A stretch of 64,000 nucleotides of DNA from Flavobacteriaceae bacterium PS02337 (GCA_029959285.1 JASCOE010000013.1:1-64000), one strand, 5' to 3'. Positions 8,218-18,982 are shown, counted from the stretch's first letter. The notes: generated by a model not told the origin, from the letters alone. Program-made: numbers and translations.

Positions 8218-9972
8218 ATGAAAGCAAAAGCATTCGACACGGGATTATTTAAACGAATTTTAAAATATACAAAACCTTATAAATGGCGTTATTACGGCGT
8301 AATTATTTTTGCCGTTTCGCTATCTATTTTTGCTGCACTTCGTCCTTATTTACTAAAAGAAACGGTCGACGGCTATATCAAAACCCACGATAAAATGGGT
8401 TTATTGATGTACATCATCTTAATGGGCGTAGTTTTGCTAATGGAAGTTTTCTCTCAGTTTTACTTTGTGTATTGGGCAAACTGGCTTGGACAAGATATTG
8501 TAAAAGACATTCGAACAAAACTTTTCAAACACATTCTAAGTTTTAGAATGAAATATTTTGATTTGGTTCCAGTTGGGCAATTGGTTACGCGTGCCGTTTC
8601 GGATATTGAATCGATTGCTCGTATTTTCAGTCAAGGTTTGTTTATGATTATAAGCGATTTGATGAAAATGTTTGTTGTCCTGATTTTTATGTTTTATATG
8701 AATTGGAAATTGACATGGATTGTAGTTGTTGCCATGCCAATTTTAGTATACATCACTAGAATTTTTCAACGTAAAATGCAAGTTGCTTTTGAAGAAGTGC
8801 GTACACAAATTGCTAATATGAACTCTTTTGTGCAGGAACGTGTAACGGGAATGAAAATCGTACAGCTTTTTAACCGTGAAAAAATCGAAGCCGAAAACTT
8901 CAAAGACATCAACAACAAACACAGAGTTGCTTGGATTAAAACGATTTTATACAACTCGATTTTCTTTCCGATTGCCGATATTATTTCATCTATAACTTTA
9001 GGTTTGGTTGTGGTTTATGGCGGATTCAGAATTTTAAACGGAGATCATTTTACGACTTTTGGAGATTTATTTTCGTACACGATGTTTATCGGAATGCTAT
9101 TTAATCCGCTTCGTCAAATTGCGGATAAATTTAATGAAATGCAATTAGGAATGATTGCTGCCAATCGTGTTTTTGATATTATTGACACGCAAGATCACAT
9201 TCAAGATACTGGAAAAATTGAAGCGCCTGTTTTTAATGGAAGTATCGAATTTAAAGAAGTTCGTTTTAGTTATATTCCCGAAGAAGAGGTCATTAAAGGA
9301 ATTGATTTATCGGTTTCAGCTGGGCAAACAATTGCAATTGTAGGTTCAACAGGCGCTGGAAAATCGACTATTATAAATCTTTTGAATCGTTTTTACGAAA
9401 TTAACGGCGGAACAATTTCTATTGACGGAGAAAATATCGAAAACTATACTTTGGCTTCTTTAAGAAAACAGATTGCGGTGGTTTTACAAGATGTATTTTT
9501 GTTTGCCGATACAATTTATAATAATATCACTTTGCACAATCCAGAAATTACGAGAGAAAAAGTAATTGATGCGGCGAAGAAAATTGGTGTTCATGATTTT
9601 ATTATGAATCTACCAAATAATTATGGTTTTGATGTAAAAGAACGAGGCGTTATGCTTTCTTCTGGACAACGTCAGCTGATTGCTTTTTTACGTTCTTACG
9701 TGAGCAATCCGAGTATTTTGATTTTGGACGAAGCGACTTCTTCTATCGATACATATTCAGAAGAAATGATTCAGCGTGCGACTGAAACAATTACAAAAGG
9801 TAGAACTTCTATTATAATAGCACACAGATTAGCAACAATTGTAAATGCAGATAAAATTGTGGTGATGGATAAAGGATTGATTGTTGAACAAGGAACGCAT
9901 CAGGAATTATTGCAAAAAACTGATGGTTACTATAAAAATTTATATGACTCGCAATTCGCCGTAGCGAACTAA
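8218..9972 (+). CDS. ABC exporter, fused permease and ATPase (MsbA/LmrA type)
   Basis: 584-residue half-transporter in the inner membrane. Six membrane helices in the N-terminal about 320 residues form the type I exporter fold. The ATPase domain has Walker A GSTGAGKS (376-383), a Q-loop (VLQDVFLF), the signature LSSGQRQ in place of LSGGQ, Walker B ILILDEATSS with the catalytic Glu, and an H-loop (IIAHRL). Members export lipids, drugs or peptides; the substrate cannot be told. The Ser in the signature motif is a conservative change seen in other family members. It is 16 bases upstream of the split sensor kinase gene, perhaps co-transcribed with it. Confidence 0.93.
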   Translation: MKAKAFDTGLFKRILKYTKPYKWRYYGVIIFAVSLSIFAALRPYLLKETVDGYIKTHDKMGLLMYIILMGVVLLMEVFSQFYFVYWANWLGQDIVKDIRTKLFKHILSFRMKYFDLVPVGQLVTRAVSDIESIARIFSQGLFMIISDLMKMFVVLIFMFYMNWKLTWIVVVAMPILVYITRIFQRKMQVAFEEVRTQIANMNSFVQERVTGMKIVQLFNREKIEAENFKDINNKHRVAWIKTILYNSIFFPIADIISSITLGLVVVYGGFRILNGDHFTTFGDLFSYTMFIGMLFNPLRQIADKFNEMQLGMIAANRVFDIIDTQDHIQDTGKIEAPVFNGSIEFKEVRFSYIPEEEVIKGIDLSVSAGQTIAIVGSTGAGKSTIINLLNRFYEINGGTISIDGENIENYTLASLRKQIAVVLQDVFLFADTIYNNITLHNPEITREKVIDAAKKIGVHDFIMNLPNNYGFDVKERGVMLSSGQRQLIAFLRSYVSNPSILILDEATSSIDTYSEEMIQRATETITKGRTSIIIAHRLATIVNADKIVVMDKGLIVEQGTHQELLQKTDGYYKNLYDSQFAVAN

Positions 9973-9988
9973 GTCATGATGGTATTCT

Positions 9989-10828
9989 TTGAAATTTAGA
10001 TTAAAAAATATTACTTCTCGACGTGCATTTTTGATATACGTTATTGCATCGATTCTGGTTACGGTTTCATCGGTTTACATTTTAAGTAATCTGATTACAG
10101 ATTTGACCGAAAAATCGAATGATGATGTGGCAACGCGAAACTTCTTCAAAAAGCAGGAATTTATGTCCGAAGAGCTTTCGAAGTTTTTGGAACAGCAAAA
10201 AAGAATTGAGCATGTTTTAAAAATAAGCAGTTCTTCAAATCTGAATAATAATTTACAACTTTTGTCTTCGCTTCAGGCGAATAATAAATTGATTGTCAAT
10301 AATTGGTTTCAGATTAATGAAAATGCCATTCAATATGGAAATCCGTCTATTTCTAACGAAATTAAAAATGACGTAAAAGCATTTGTTTTTCAAAATAAAA
10401 ACATTGAACGTCTGAGCGTAGTTCTTCCGCAAGGAAAAGAATGGATTTGGCGTGTTTATTTTAAATTAGTTTCAAAAAACAAAACCACAGTAAAATATGG
10501 TTATGATATTAATTTGGATTTGCTGAATGGTTATATTTCTAAAATAGACAAAACGGCAACTAACTACGCTTTTGTTTTTGATAAAAACGGAACTTGCGTT
10601 TATCATCCCGAAGCGGCTTTTATAGGAAAAAATATTTTTAAGGTTTCGTCTTTCAATCCTTCTGATACAATTTTTAGCAAGAAACAAGATTTTGCTAAAA
10701 GAACAACAATGTCAGAATTTTTGAAATTGGATGTTATTCGTTTTACAAAAAAAATGGATATTAAAACTCAAACTGGTTTGTTTGCGTTAACGTTCCGAAA
10801 ATGGTTGCAGACGAAAATGTTGCTTTGA
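9989..10828 (+). pseudogene. LytS-type sensor kinase, N-terminal Cache half (frameshifted)
   Basis: 279 codons encode the sensory half of a membrane histidine kinase: a first membrane helix (about 10-33) and an extracellular Cache-like domain (about 35-265) with the segment NYAFVFDKNGTCVYHPE. The frame then diverges and ends in an unrelated tail. The family's closing Trp and second membrane helix lie in another frame. Restoring one A in the AAA run at 10770-10772 would give a continuous KTQNWFVCVNVPKMVADE and a protein of about 523 residues together with the 10801-11559 frame. It may be a true mutation, a reversible slippage or a sequencing error. No start codon is expected for the second half in an intact gene. 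Confidence 0.8.
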
Positions 10829-11559
10829 TAAAAAAGTATACAACTTCTATTTATTCTATTACAACAGTAATGCTTCTTTTGATTTTTTATCTTTTCTCTT
10901 ATGCAAATAGACGCGCCTACAGAGAAAAAGGAATTGTCATACAAGAGAAAAACAAACTCTTGGTTGAAAACGAAAAAATCATCAAGGAAAAAGCTTTGAT
11001 TCAATTGCAGCAATTAAAGGAGCAGATTAATCCGCACTTTTTATTCAATTCTTTGAATTCACTTTATATGTTAATTGGAAGCGACATTAAAGTAGCGCAA
11101 AAATTCACCTTAAACTTATCTCGTATTTATCGTTATTTAATTGATCCGCCAGAAAAGAACATTGTTCCTTTAAAGGAAGAACTTTTATTTATCGAAAAAT
11201 ATATCTTTTTGCAACAAACCCGTTTTAAGGATGAATTATTCTTTTCTATAGAAATTGAAAACGAAACTGCGTTAAACAAATACATCCCCTATCTTGCTTT
11301 TCAAGTTGTGGTAGAAAATGCTATTAAGCACAATACAGCTACTCAGGAAAGTCCTTTAACTACAAAAATCCTGATTCAAGAAAATCAGGTTATTATCAGC
11401 AATACGCTTCAAAAGAAATTGACTACAGAGCCAAGTACTAAATTCGGGTTAAATTACTTGAAGAGTATTTACAATTATTATTCAAAAAACGAATTTGAGA
11501 CATCAGAAAAAGATGGCACTTTTGTTTGTATTCTTCCATTAATATCCATTCACTCCTAA
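10801..11559 (+). CDS. LytS/YehU-type sensor histidine kinase, C-terminal half
   Basis: Continuation of the frameshifted kinase. It encodes the second membrane helix (about 17-38), a coiled linker, a His_kinase domain with the phospho-acceptor in LKEQINPHFLFNSLNSLY, and a HATPase_c-like part (FQVVVENAIKHNTA; TKFGLNYLKSIY). This is the LytS family, which pairs with LytTR regulators, and one lies at 19075 beyond the protease/SusCD genes. The ATG at 10801 overlaps the end of the upstream frame by 28 bases, so reinitiation could still yield a membrane-bound kinase without its sensor domain (inference). Confidence 0.85.
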   Translation: MVADENVALIKKYTTSIYSITTVMLLLIFYLFSYANRRAYREKGIVIQEKNKLLVENEKIIKEKALIQLQQLKEQINPHFLFNSLNSLYMLIGSDIKVAQKFTLNLSRIYRYLIDPPEKNIVPLKEELLFIEKYIFLQQTRFKDELFFSIEIENETALNKYIPYLAFQVVVENAIKHNTATQESPLTTKILIQENQVIISNTLQKKLTTEPSTKFGLNYLKSIYNYYSKNEFETSEKDGTFVCILPLISIHS

Positions 11560-11644
11560 AAAAAAGCCACTCACTCCTTTTTGTTTTTTTCCTGAACTAA
11601 AATAAAATAGTTTCGGCCAAAAATTAACCTAAACTTAACATCTG

Positions 11645-14242
11645 ATGAAGGAAAAGGCATTCCTACATAATTTGATAACATTTTGCTTACTCATTTTATT
11701 ACTATTACCACTTACTGCTCTGTCTCAAAAGAAAAAGAAAGACAAAAAAGAAGCTGCAACTGAAATTAAAAAAGATTCTACCGATTCTAAAAAAGGTAAA
11801 AAATACGATGATCTTGTAAAAAAAGGTTCAGTTAAAAAAGGTCTTTTTAATATTATTCAGGTAAAAACTGATGTTTATTTTGAAATTCAAGACAGTTTAT
11901 TCAAAAGAGAATTTTTAGTTGTAAACAAATTATCTCAAGTTCCTTTTCAAGTAAATGAAGCCGGATTAAATAAAGGTATGAATTATGAAAACAAAATCAT
12001 TAGTTTTTATAAAGATACAATTGCAAAGAAAGTCTGGGTAAAATCGTATGTTCCTAAAGTCTCTTCACCAAAAGAAGATGCGATTACACAATCGGTTCAA
12101 AATAATTTTGCCGAATCTATTATTGAAGTTTTTGATATTGAAACTAAAAATAATGATTCGTCAGCCGTTGTTATTAAAGTAAATAAGATTTTTGACGGAA
12201 AACAAAAAAGCTTCAACGATGTTTTGAGCAACATTGGTTTTGGCGGTTCTGTAAAATCTGAACTTTCTTATATAGAAGGTTTAAAATCTTTTCCTAAAAA
12301 TATTGTTGTTAAATCTCAATTGACAACTTCTGTAAGCGAAGGCGGTCCTGCATTGTCTGTGACTCTTGGCGTAACAAGTAATATTATTTTATTGGATAAA
12401 ACTCCAATGAAACCTCGTTTTTCTGATAACCGAATTGGATTTTTTACTGAAAAGCATTGGTATTTTGCCGATGCACAGCAGGCAATGCTTGAAAAAGAAT
12501 TGATTACCCGCTGGCGTTTAGAACCTAAAAAAGAAGATGAAGAACGATATTTAAAGGGTGAATTAGTGGAGCCGAAAAAACCAATCGTTTATTACATCGA
12601 CCCGTCTACTCCATTGCAGTGGAGAAAGTACATTATTGATGGAGTTCACGATTGGCAGGTTGCTTTTGAAAAAGCAGGTTTTAAAAATGCCGTTATAGCA
12701 AAAGAACCCACTGAAAAAGATTTAGATTTTGATATTGATGACGTTCGTTATTCGGTAATTACATATGCGGCTTCTCCAAAATCGAATGCTATGGGACCGT
12801 CTGTGGTTGACCCAAGAAGTGGTGAAATTATCGAAGCCGATATTATTTGGTGGCATAATGTAATGACTTCGCTTCAAAGCTGGATGAGAATTCAGACTGG
12901 ACCAATTGATCCAAAAGCAAGAGGAAATAAATTTAGCGATGAACATATGGGAGAAGCAATTCGTTTTGTTTCGTCTCACGAAGTGGGTCATACTTTTGGT
13001 TTAAAACATAATATGGGTTCTTCTTTTGCTTATGATGTTGAGTCTTTACGTTCTAAAGAATTTACAGCAAAAATGGGCGGAACTGCTCCTTCTATTATGG
13101 ATTATGCTCGTTACAATTATGTAGCACAACCTGAAGATAACGTAACTGTAATAACTCCAAAAATTGGTGAATATGACAAATATGCTATCGAATGGGGTTA
13201 CAGATGGTACGGTCCGAATGATAATGAGACTTTAAAATTAAACACTTTAATTACGAAGCATCAAAACGATCCGATTTATTTCTACGGACAGCAACAAGAA
13301 AATATTATTGATCCTCGCTCTCAATCGGAAGATTTAGGAAATGACGCTGTAAAAGCAAGTGAATATGGTTTAAAAAACCTAAAACGTGTTGTAGATAATA
13401 TTTTAAACTGGACTTACGATAAAGATCAGTCGTATTATGAAACTGGAAAATTATACATCGGAACAATCGGTCAATGGCAATTGTACAACCGTCATGTAAT
13501 GAACAACATTGGTGGTGTTTATTTGAATGAAACAGTTCACGGAGATAACAAACAAAGTTACGTTCCGGTTCCTGCTTCAATGCAAAAAAGAGCTACAGAT
13601 TATTTAGCTAAAAATGTAATTACGATTCCGCAATGGTTGTTTTTTAATGACATTTTAGACAAAACAAATCCGCTAAAAGATTCTCCTCTTGGACCTTACG
13701 AATATACGCCGTATACACTTTCTAGAGAATTGCAATACAGCATTTTATATGATTTATTTAGTGATGATCGTTTGCTTAGAATGACTGAAAACGAATTGTA
13801 TCAGCGAAATAAAACTAAAGAACAAGTTTTTACCGTAAATGATTTATTCAAAAAAATGCATCAAAGTGTTTTTGCTGGAACGATTCAAAATAAATCTTTG
13901 AGCATTTTAGAGCGAATGACTCAAAAGAATTATATAGATGTTTTGATTGTTTCAACCAATAAATTATTCGAAAAAACAGATCCTAAAAAGTTATTAGATA
14001 TTCAAGAGACATTAAGCATGCCTCATTTATGCGCTTCTTTAGATCACGATCATTCGGCAAAAAATATCAATCAATCTTCTTTAAAAAGAGTTACAGAAGT
14101 GACTTCAGATAAAAAAGGAGAATTAAGTAAAGTGCTTCAATTATTAAAAACAAAACAACATACAGGAGATCAATCAACCCAAAACCACTACCGCGATTTA
14201 ATACAACGAATCGAAAAAGCCCTAAATAATACAACCTTTTAA
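11645..14242 (+). CDS. Secreted zinc-dependent metalloprotease, DUF5117/DUF5118 type
   Basis: 865-residue exported protein with a signal peptide (about 1-28, cleaved after LTALSQ) and a Lys-rich linker. The metzincin zinc site is HEVGHTFGLKH, with His445, Glu446, His449 and His455, and a Met-turn follows at SIMDYARY (Met485). The layout of a long N-terminal beta-rich region, the catalytic domain and a large helical C-terminal region fits the DUF5117/DUF4953 proteases widespread in Bacteroidota. They are placed with SusC/SusD genes in many genomes. SusC starts 15 bases after its stop, so the genes form an operon. Likely role: periplasmic or surface cleavage of peptides for uptake (inference). 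Confidence 0.9.
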   Translation: MKEKAFLHNLITFCLLILLLLPLTALSQKKKKDKKEAATEIKKDSTDSKKGKKYDDLVKKGSVKKGLFNIIQVKTDVYFEIQDSLFKREFLVVNKLSQVPFQVNEAGLNKGMNYENKIISFYKDTIAKKVWVKSYVPKVSSPKEDAITQSVQNNFAESIIEVFDIETKNNDSSAVVIKVNKIFDGKQKSFNDVLSNIGFGGSVKSELSYIEGLKSFPKNIVVKSQLTTSVSEGGPALSVTLGVTSNIILLDKTPMKPRFSDNRIGFFTEKHWYFADAQQAMLEKELITRWRLEPKKEDEERYLKGELVEPKKPIVYYIDPSTPLQWRKYIIDGVHDWQVAFEKAGFKNAVIAKEPTEKDLDFDIDDVRYSVITYAASPKSNAMGPSVVDPRSGEIIEADIIWWHNVMTSLQSWMRIQTGPIDPKARGNKFSDEHMGEAIRFVSSHEVGHTFGLKHNMGSSFAYDVESLRSKEFTAKMGGTAPSIMDYARYNYVAQPEDNVTVITPKIGEYDKYAIEWGYRWYGPNDNETLKLNTLITKHQNDPIYFYGQQQENIIDPRSQSEDLGNDAVKASEYGLKNLKRVVDNILNWTYDKDQSYYETGKLYIGTIGQWQLYNRHVMNNIGGVYLNETVHGDNKQSYVPVPASMQKRATDYLAKNVITIPQWLFFNDILDKTNPLKDSPLGPYEYTPYTLSRELQYSILYDLFSDDRLLRMTENELYQRNKTKEQVFTVNDLFKKMHQSVFAGTIQNKSLSILERMTQKNYIDVLIVSTNKLFEKTDPKKLLDIQETLSMPHLCASLDHDHSAKNINQSSLKRVTEVTSDKKGELSKVLQLLKTKQHTGDQSTQNHYRDLIQRIEKALNNTTF

Positions 14243-14257
14243 TACACAACCAAAAAC

Positions 14258-17200
14258 ATGACAAAAATTTTACAAACCTTGCTTCTATTCCTGACCATCG
14301 CAGGATACTCGCAAGAATCTCGAACTATTACGGGAATCATTCAAGATGGAGCAGATTCTTCACCAATTCCTGGTGCATCAATCTTTGTTGAGAATAATTC
14401 TATTTCAAATAAAACCTCAATGGCAGGTATTATTCATAGTGAAGCAATCGGAACTACTTCAGATTTCGATGGTAAATTCACGTTGAAAATTACAAAAAAT
14501 GTTACTTCTTTAAGAGTTACTTTCATGGGATACAAATCGTATACTTTGGAATTAGACGGTCAAAAAAATTATACTATTAACTTAACATCTGAATCTGCAA
14601 AACTTCAAGAAGTTGTAGTTACAGGTTATCAAAAAATTGAGAAAAGAAAAGTTACGGGTGCAATTGCGAAAGTTGATATGGCTGCCATTCAACAAGCCGG
14701 AGTTGCAAGTGTTGACCAAATGTTAATAGGACAAGTGGCGGGAGTTGCTGTGACTACACCATCTGGAGCACCTGGAGCACCAGCGAAGATTAGAATTAGA
14801 GGTACTGCTTCTCTAAATGGTTCTCAAGATCCTCTTTGGGTTCTTGATGGATTGCCATTAGAAAATCAAGATGTACCTAAAAACTACGATAAAGACAATA
14901 TTGATTTATTAGTCAATTATTCTATTGGTGGTTTAAATCCTGACGATATTAAAGACATTACCATTTTAAAAGATGCTGCTGCAACTTCTATTTATGGTGC
15001 GCGTGCCGCAAATGGAGTTATTGTTATTACCACTAAAAAAGGAAGAAGCGGTAAAATGATCGTAAATGTTAACACTAACACTTTTATCACGCTAAGACCT
15101 GATTTTGATAAATTGAATTTGATGAATTCTAACCAAAAAGTTGATTTTGAACTTGGTTTGGCTAGTCGTTCAGATTTAACATACAGAGATTCTAGTGGCG
15201 AAATTTCTCGTATCTTAAACAAATCGAATGAATTAAATACTTTTAGAAATGGCGGATTTTCTTCTTTAAGTCCAGCTACGCAAAATGCTATTAATACATT
15301 AAGAAATAACAATACCAACTGGGGTAACTTAATTTACCAAACTGCCATCAATACGCAACATGGTTTAAGTATGTCTGGCGGAGGCGAAAAATCAGACTAT
15401 TATTTCTCAGCAGGTTATTATGATGAGCAAGGAACTACTATTGGAACTGGTTTCAAACGTTACAATTTAACTTTAAAAAACAACTACGAACTTTCAGATA
15501 AATTTAAAGTTGGTATTGGAATTTTCGGATCAGAATCTATAAAAAACTCTTACCTTACAGATGTAAGTTCATACACAAATCCTGCTAATTACTCAAGAAA
15601 CGCAAATCCATATTTGACGCCTTATAATGCAGACGGAAGTTATAATTATGACCTAGATATTACTGGATATTCTGATCGTTACATTCCATTTAATTTTTTA
15701 GAAGAAAGAGCAAATACTTCTTACGAACTAAAAACAAGAGCTATAAAAGCGCTTTTAGATGCTGAATATAAAATTACAGATCATTTAAAGGCTTACAGCC
15801 AGCTTGGTCTTCAGCTAGATCATAATGCTACTGAAAAATTTGCTGGCCAAAACACTTATTATTCAAGAAGATATAGAGAAACATCACGTTATTTTTCTAA
15901 TGGTACTTTCAATTATTTCCTTCCAACAGGTGGTGTAATTGATAATTCTAATAACGACTTATTTCAATACAATTTAAAAACAACACTTAACTATTCGAAT
16001 AATTTTGCTGACAAGCACGAGATTGAAGTTATGGCTGGTAATGAGTTAAGAAGAAATTACCAAACTATTATTGAAACAAAAGGATTCGGTTTTGATGAAA
16101 ACACATTAACAACACAGCAAATTGTTTTCCCTAATGCTGACATGGCAAACAATCCTGAATACAGAACATACAGAAAATCGCAAACCGAAAATGCTTTTGC
16201 TTCTTTCTTTGCAACTGCTTCATACACATACAATAAAAAATATACAATTTTTGGAAGTGCAAGATATGACGGTTCAGATTTATTTGGTGTAGATCCAAAA
16301 TACAAATATTTGCCACTTTGGTCTGCTTCTGGTGCATGGTTGGTTTCTCAAGAAAACTTCTTAAGAGATAGTAATGTTGTTTCTAACTTAAGATTACGTG
16401 CTTCTTATGGTTTACAAGGAAACATCGACAAAAACACTTCTCCTTTTGTAGTTGGAGAAAACAAAACGACAACTATTCTTCCGGGACAAACAGAACCTAC
16501 AATTGTTGTTGTTAGTCCTCCAAACGAAAAATTACGTTGGGAAAAAACAACCAATACTAACCTTGGTGCTGATCTTGGTTTGTTTCATAACCGTATTAGC
16601 ATTGTTGCTGATGTATACGGAAGAAAAAGTACCGATTTATTAGGTAATAGAGCACTACCATTAGAAAATGGTTTTGAATTTACCAATATGAACTGGGCTC
16701 AGGTTACCAATAAAGGATTTGAACTTTCTATTGCAACAAAAAACATTGATCGTCCAAATTTTAAATGGACAACCAACTTCAACCTTGCACAAAACAAGAG
16801 TAATGTTGATCGTATAGAAGTTCGTGATACCGACTATATGCCAAGTAGAGAAGGTCGTCCTGTAAATGCTGTTTTCGGATTTAAAACTAACGGAATCGAT
16901 GAAAATGGAAATCCATTATTTATAAACAAAAAAGGAGAAACCGTAAATAGTCAGACTTTCTTCGGATTGTACGATGTATTTGCAGATTTCTTTCCAGGAG
17001 AATTTTCACAATCAAATTTGACTGCTGCACAGTTTAGAGATTTATTTACCTATTTAGGAGATAGAGATCCTAAATTTACGGGAGGTATTACCAATACTTT
17101 TAAAGTTGGTAATTTTGATTTGGCAGTTGTCGCTTCATTTAGTTTAAACCAAACGGTTGTAGAAACTCCTCCTTATAAAGGAGCTGAATTAGACAGAGGG

Positions 17201-17596
17201 CTAAATTATTCAACTGCAGTTTTAAATGCATGGTCTCCAACTAATACTTCTTCAAACTTGCCTGGTATAACAAGCCAAACTTCTGGAACAGGAGATTCAT
17301 GGATGGCTTACCAATGGTATTCTGGAGGAAATCAAATTCCAACCCTAAACTATTTAGATACTTGGGTTAGCAAAATGAGTTATATGAGATTAAACAGTAT
17401 GCGTTTAGGATATACATTCCCAAAAGCATTTACAGATCAAATTAATATTTCAAGTATTAGGCTTAATGTTGAAGCAAGAAACTTATTTGTAATCAGTTCT
17501 GATTTCAAAGGTTACTTTGATCCTGAAACTTATGGAAATATTTACACGCAGCCAGTTCCTAGATCATTTACTCTAGGATGTAATGTTACTTTTTAA
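14258..17596 (+). CDS. SusC/RagA-family TonB-linked outer-membrane transporter
   Basis: 1112-residue outer-membrane beta-barrel that imports large substrates with TonB energy. It has a signal peptide (1-18), then a CarboxypepD_reg-like domain (about 22-105). This domain carries an atypical insertion of some 16 residues (SNKTSMAGIIHSEAIG) before the usual TSDFDGKFTL. A TonB-dependent plug follows (about 118-260, with VVVTGYQKIEKRKVTGAI and the barrel-lock segment TSIYGARAANGVIVITTKKG), then the 22-strand barrel ending in a C-terminal Phe. The SusD partner begins 12 bases downstream. The protease upstream suggests a peptide substrate rather than a glycan; no glycosidase is nearby. Confidence 0.95.
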   Translation: MTKILQTLLLFLTIAGYSQESRTITGIIQDGADSSPIPGASIFVENNSISNKTSMAGIIHSEAIGTTSDFDGKFTLKITKNVTSLRVTFMGYKSYTLELDGQKNYTINLTSESAKLQEVVVTGYQKIEKRKVTGAIAKVDMAAIQQAGVASVDQMLIGQVAGVAVTTPSGAPGAPAKIRIRGTASLNGSQDPLWVLDGLPLENQDVPKNYDKDNIDLLVNYSIGGLNPDDIKDITILKDAAATSIYGARAANGVIVITTKKGRSGKMIVNVNTNTFITLRPDFDKLNLMNSNQKVDFELGLASRSDLTYRDSSGEISRILNKSNELNTFRNGGFSSLSPATQNAINTLRNNNTNWGNLIYQTAINTQHGLSMSGGGEKSDYYFSAGYYDEQGTTIGTGFKRYNLTLKNNYELSDKFKVGIGIFGSESIKNSYLTDVSSYTNPANYSRNANPYLTPYNADGSYNYDLDITGYSDRYIPFNFLEERANTSYELKTRAIKALLDAEYKITDHLKAYSQLGLQLDHNATEKFAGQNTYYSRRYRETSRYFSNGTFNYFLPTGGVIDNSNNDLFQYNLKTTLNYSNNFADKHEIEVMAGNELRRNYQTIIETKGFGFDENTLTTQQIVFPNADMANNPEYRTYRKSQTENAFASFFATASYTYNKKYTIFGSARYDGSDLFGVDPKYKYLPLWSASGAWLVSQENFLRDSNVVSNLRLRASYGLQGNIDKNTSPFVVGENKTTTILPGQTEPTIVVVSPPNEKLRWEKTTNTNLGADLGLFHNRISIVADVYGRKSTDLLGNRALPLENGFEFTNMNWAQVTNKGFELSIATKNIDRPNFKWTTNFNLAQNKSNVDRIEVRDTDYMPSREGRPVNAVFGFKTNGIDENGNPLFINKKGETVNSQTFFGLYDVFADFFPGEFSQSNLTAAQFRDLFTYLGDRDPKFTGGITNTFKVGNFDLAVVASFSLNQTVVETPPYKGAELDRGLNYSTAVLNAWSPTNTSSNLPGITSQTSGTGDSWMAYQWYSGGNQIPTLNYLDTWVSKMSYMRLNSMRLGYTFPKAFTDQINISSIRLNVEARNLFVISSDFKGYFDPETYGNIYTQPVPRSFTLGCNVTF

Positions 17597-17608
17597 TACT
17601 ATTAAAAG

Positions 17609-18928
17609 ATGAAAAAATACTCAAAATATATATTATTTTTTATCGCAGCGCTTACCGTAAGCAGCTGTGATGATTATCTGGATATAACTCCTGTTGGTAA
17701 AGTAATTCCAGAAACATTACCACAATTTCGTGCTGTTTTAACAACAGGATATTCTGTTTATCCAGAACATAAAGCAATGTCTGCTATTCGTGCAGACGAA
17801 TTGACGATGAATGAGTTTAGTGATGTAGTTGTAAATTACAGAGACATTTACCTTTGGAATGATATAAATCCTGATAAAATCACAAGATCTTTCCCTTATC
17901 AAGATTTGTACACCACAATTTTTTACACGAATGTGATAATCAACGAAGCTTCAAAAAAACTAGAAGATTCTTCAGATAAAAGCCAGTTATTAGGAGAGGC
18001 TTACGCTTTAAGATCTATGGCGTACTTTGACTTAATTAATCTTTTTGGAAAACCTTACAATCCTGCAACTGCTGCATCAGACAAAGGAGTTCCATTGGCT
18101 TTAGAAATTGATTTAGAACAAGCTTTTGTACCGCAAAGTGTAGAAGTTATTTACAATCAAATTATTTCTGATGCGAATGAAGCTGAAAAATTGCTTAATG
18201 TAGAAACACAACCGAAAGGTTTAAATTACCGTTTTTCTAAACTTGCTTTATACAGTTTTGAAAGCCGTATCTATTTGTATCAGCAACAATGGCAAAAATC
18301 TTTAGATGCTGCAAACAAAGCTTTGGCTATTAACAGTAATGTATTGAATTTGAACACAAGCGCTACTTTTGCTACTAAATTTGATTCTGCAGAATCTATT
18401 TTAGCCTTAGAAGACGGATTTATTAATGAAATTAAAGGAGCTACTTATGCTTCTCCAGATTTAATTTCTGCATACAGCAAAACAACAGATTTACGTTTTC
18501 CTCTTTACTTTTTGGCAAGCGGAAGCCGTTTCAGAATCCAAAAAGGAGGAAATGACAATCAAAAATGTACTTTTAGAACATCTGAATTGTATTTAACAAA
18601 AGCAGAAACGTCTTTGAAATTGAATAATATTGGAAATGCAAAAACAATCGTTTTAAGTTTTATCAAAAATAGATATACAGCAACAGGTTATGCACAACTT
18701 GAAGCTTCTGTTAATGCAATGAATGAAACAGATTTAACTAATTTCATTTTAGCAGAAAGACAGCGTGAGTTTGCAGTTGAAGGACATCGTTGGTTTGATT
18801 TGAGAAGAACAACTCAAAAATCAATTACACATAACTTTAATGGAGAAAATCACCAATTGATACAAAACGATCCGCGTTATACTATTTTATATCCAGCAAA
18901 CGCGAGATTGAACAATCCCAATCTGTAA
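17609..18928 (+). CDS. RagB/SusD-family surface substrate-binding lipoprotein
   Basis: 439-residue partner of the SusC transporter that closes over the barrel as a lid. The signal peptide ends in a lipobox with Cys20 (ALTVSSC), followed by DDYLDITP, the typical start of SusD proteins. A TPR-like helical region contains LLGEAYALRSMAYFDLINLF, and the C-terminus has ERQREFAVEGHRWFDLRR, another hallmark. It is somewhat shorter than the common 480-550 residues. The operon is closed by an intrinsic terminator 22 bases downstream. Confidence 0.95.
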   Translation: MKKYSKYILFFIAALTVSSCDDYLDITPVGKVIPETLPQFRAVLTTGYSVYPEHKAMSAIRADELTMNEFSDVVVNYRDIYLWNDINPDKITRSFPYQDLYTTIFYTNVIINEASKKLEDSSDKSQLLGEAYALRSMAYFDLINLFGKPYNPATAASDKGVPLALEIDLEQAFVPQSVEVIYNQIISDANEAEKLLNVETQPKGLNYRFSKLALYSFESRIYLYQQQWQKSLDAANKALAINSNVLNLNTSATFATKFDSAESILALEDGFINEIKGATYASPDLISAYSKTTDLRFPLYFLASGSRFRIQKGGNDNQKCTFRTSELYLTKAETSLKLNNIGNAKTIVLSFIKNRYTATGYAQLEASVNAMNETDLTNFILAERQREFAVEGHRWFDLRRTTQKSITHNFNGENHQLIQNDPRYTILYPANARLNNPNL

Positions 18929-18950
18929 TTACCTATTGTTTTTTTTTGGA

Positions 18951-18982
18951 AAAGGTTCAGTTTTTAAGCTGAACCTTTTTTT
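18951..18982 (+). terminator. Intrinsic terminator of the protease-SusCD operon
   Basis: Perfect 10-bp stem AAAGGTTCAG/CTGAACCTTT (18951-18960, 18969-18978) with an 8-base loop and a T-run. Confidence 0.9.
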
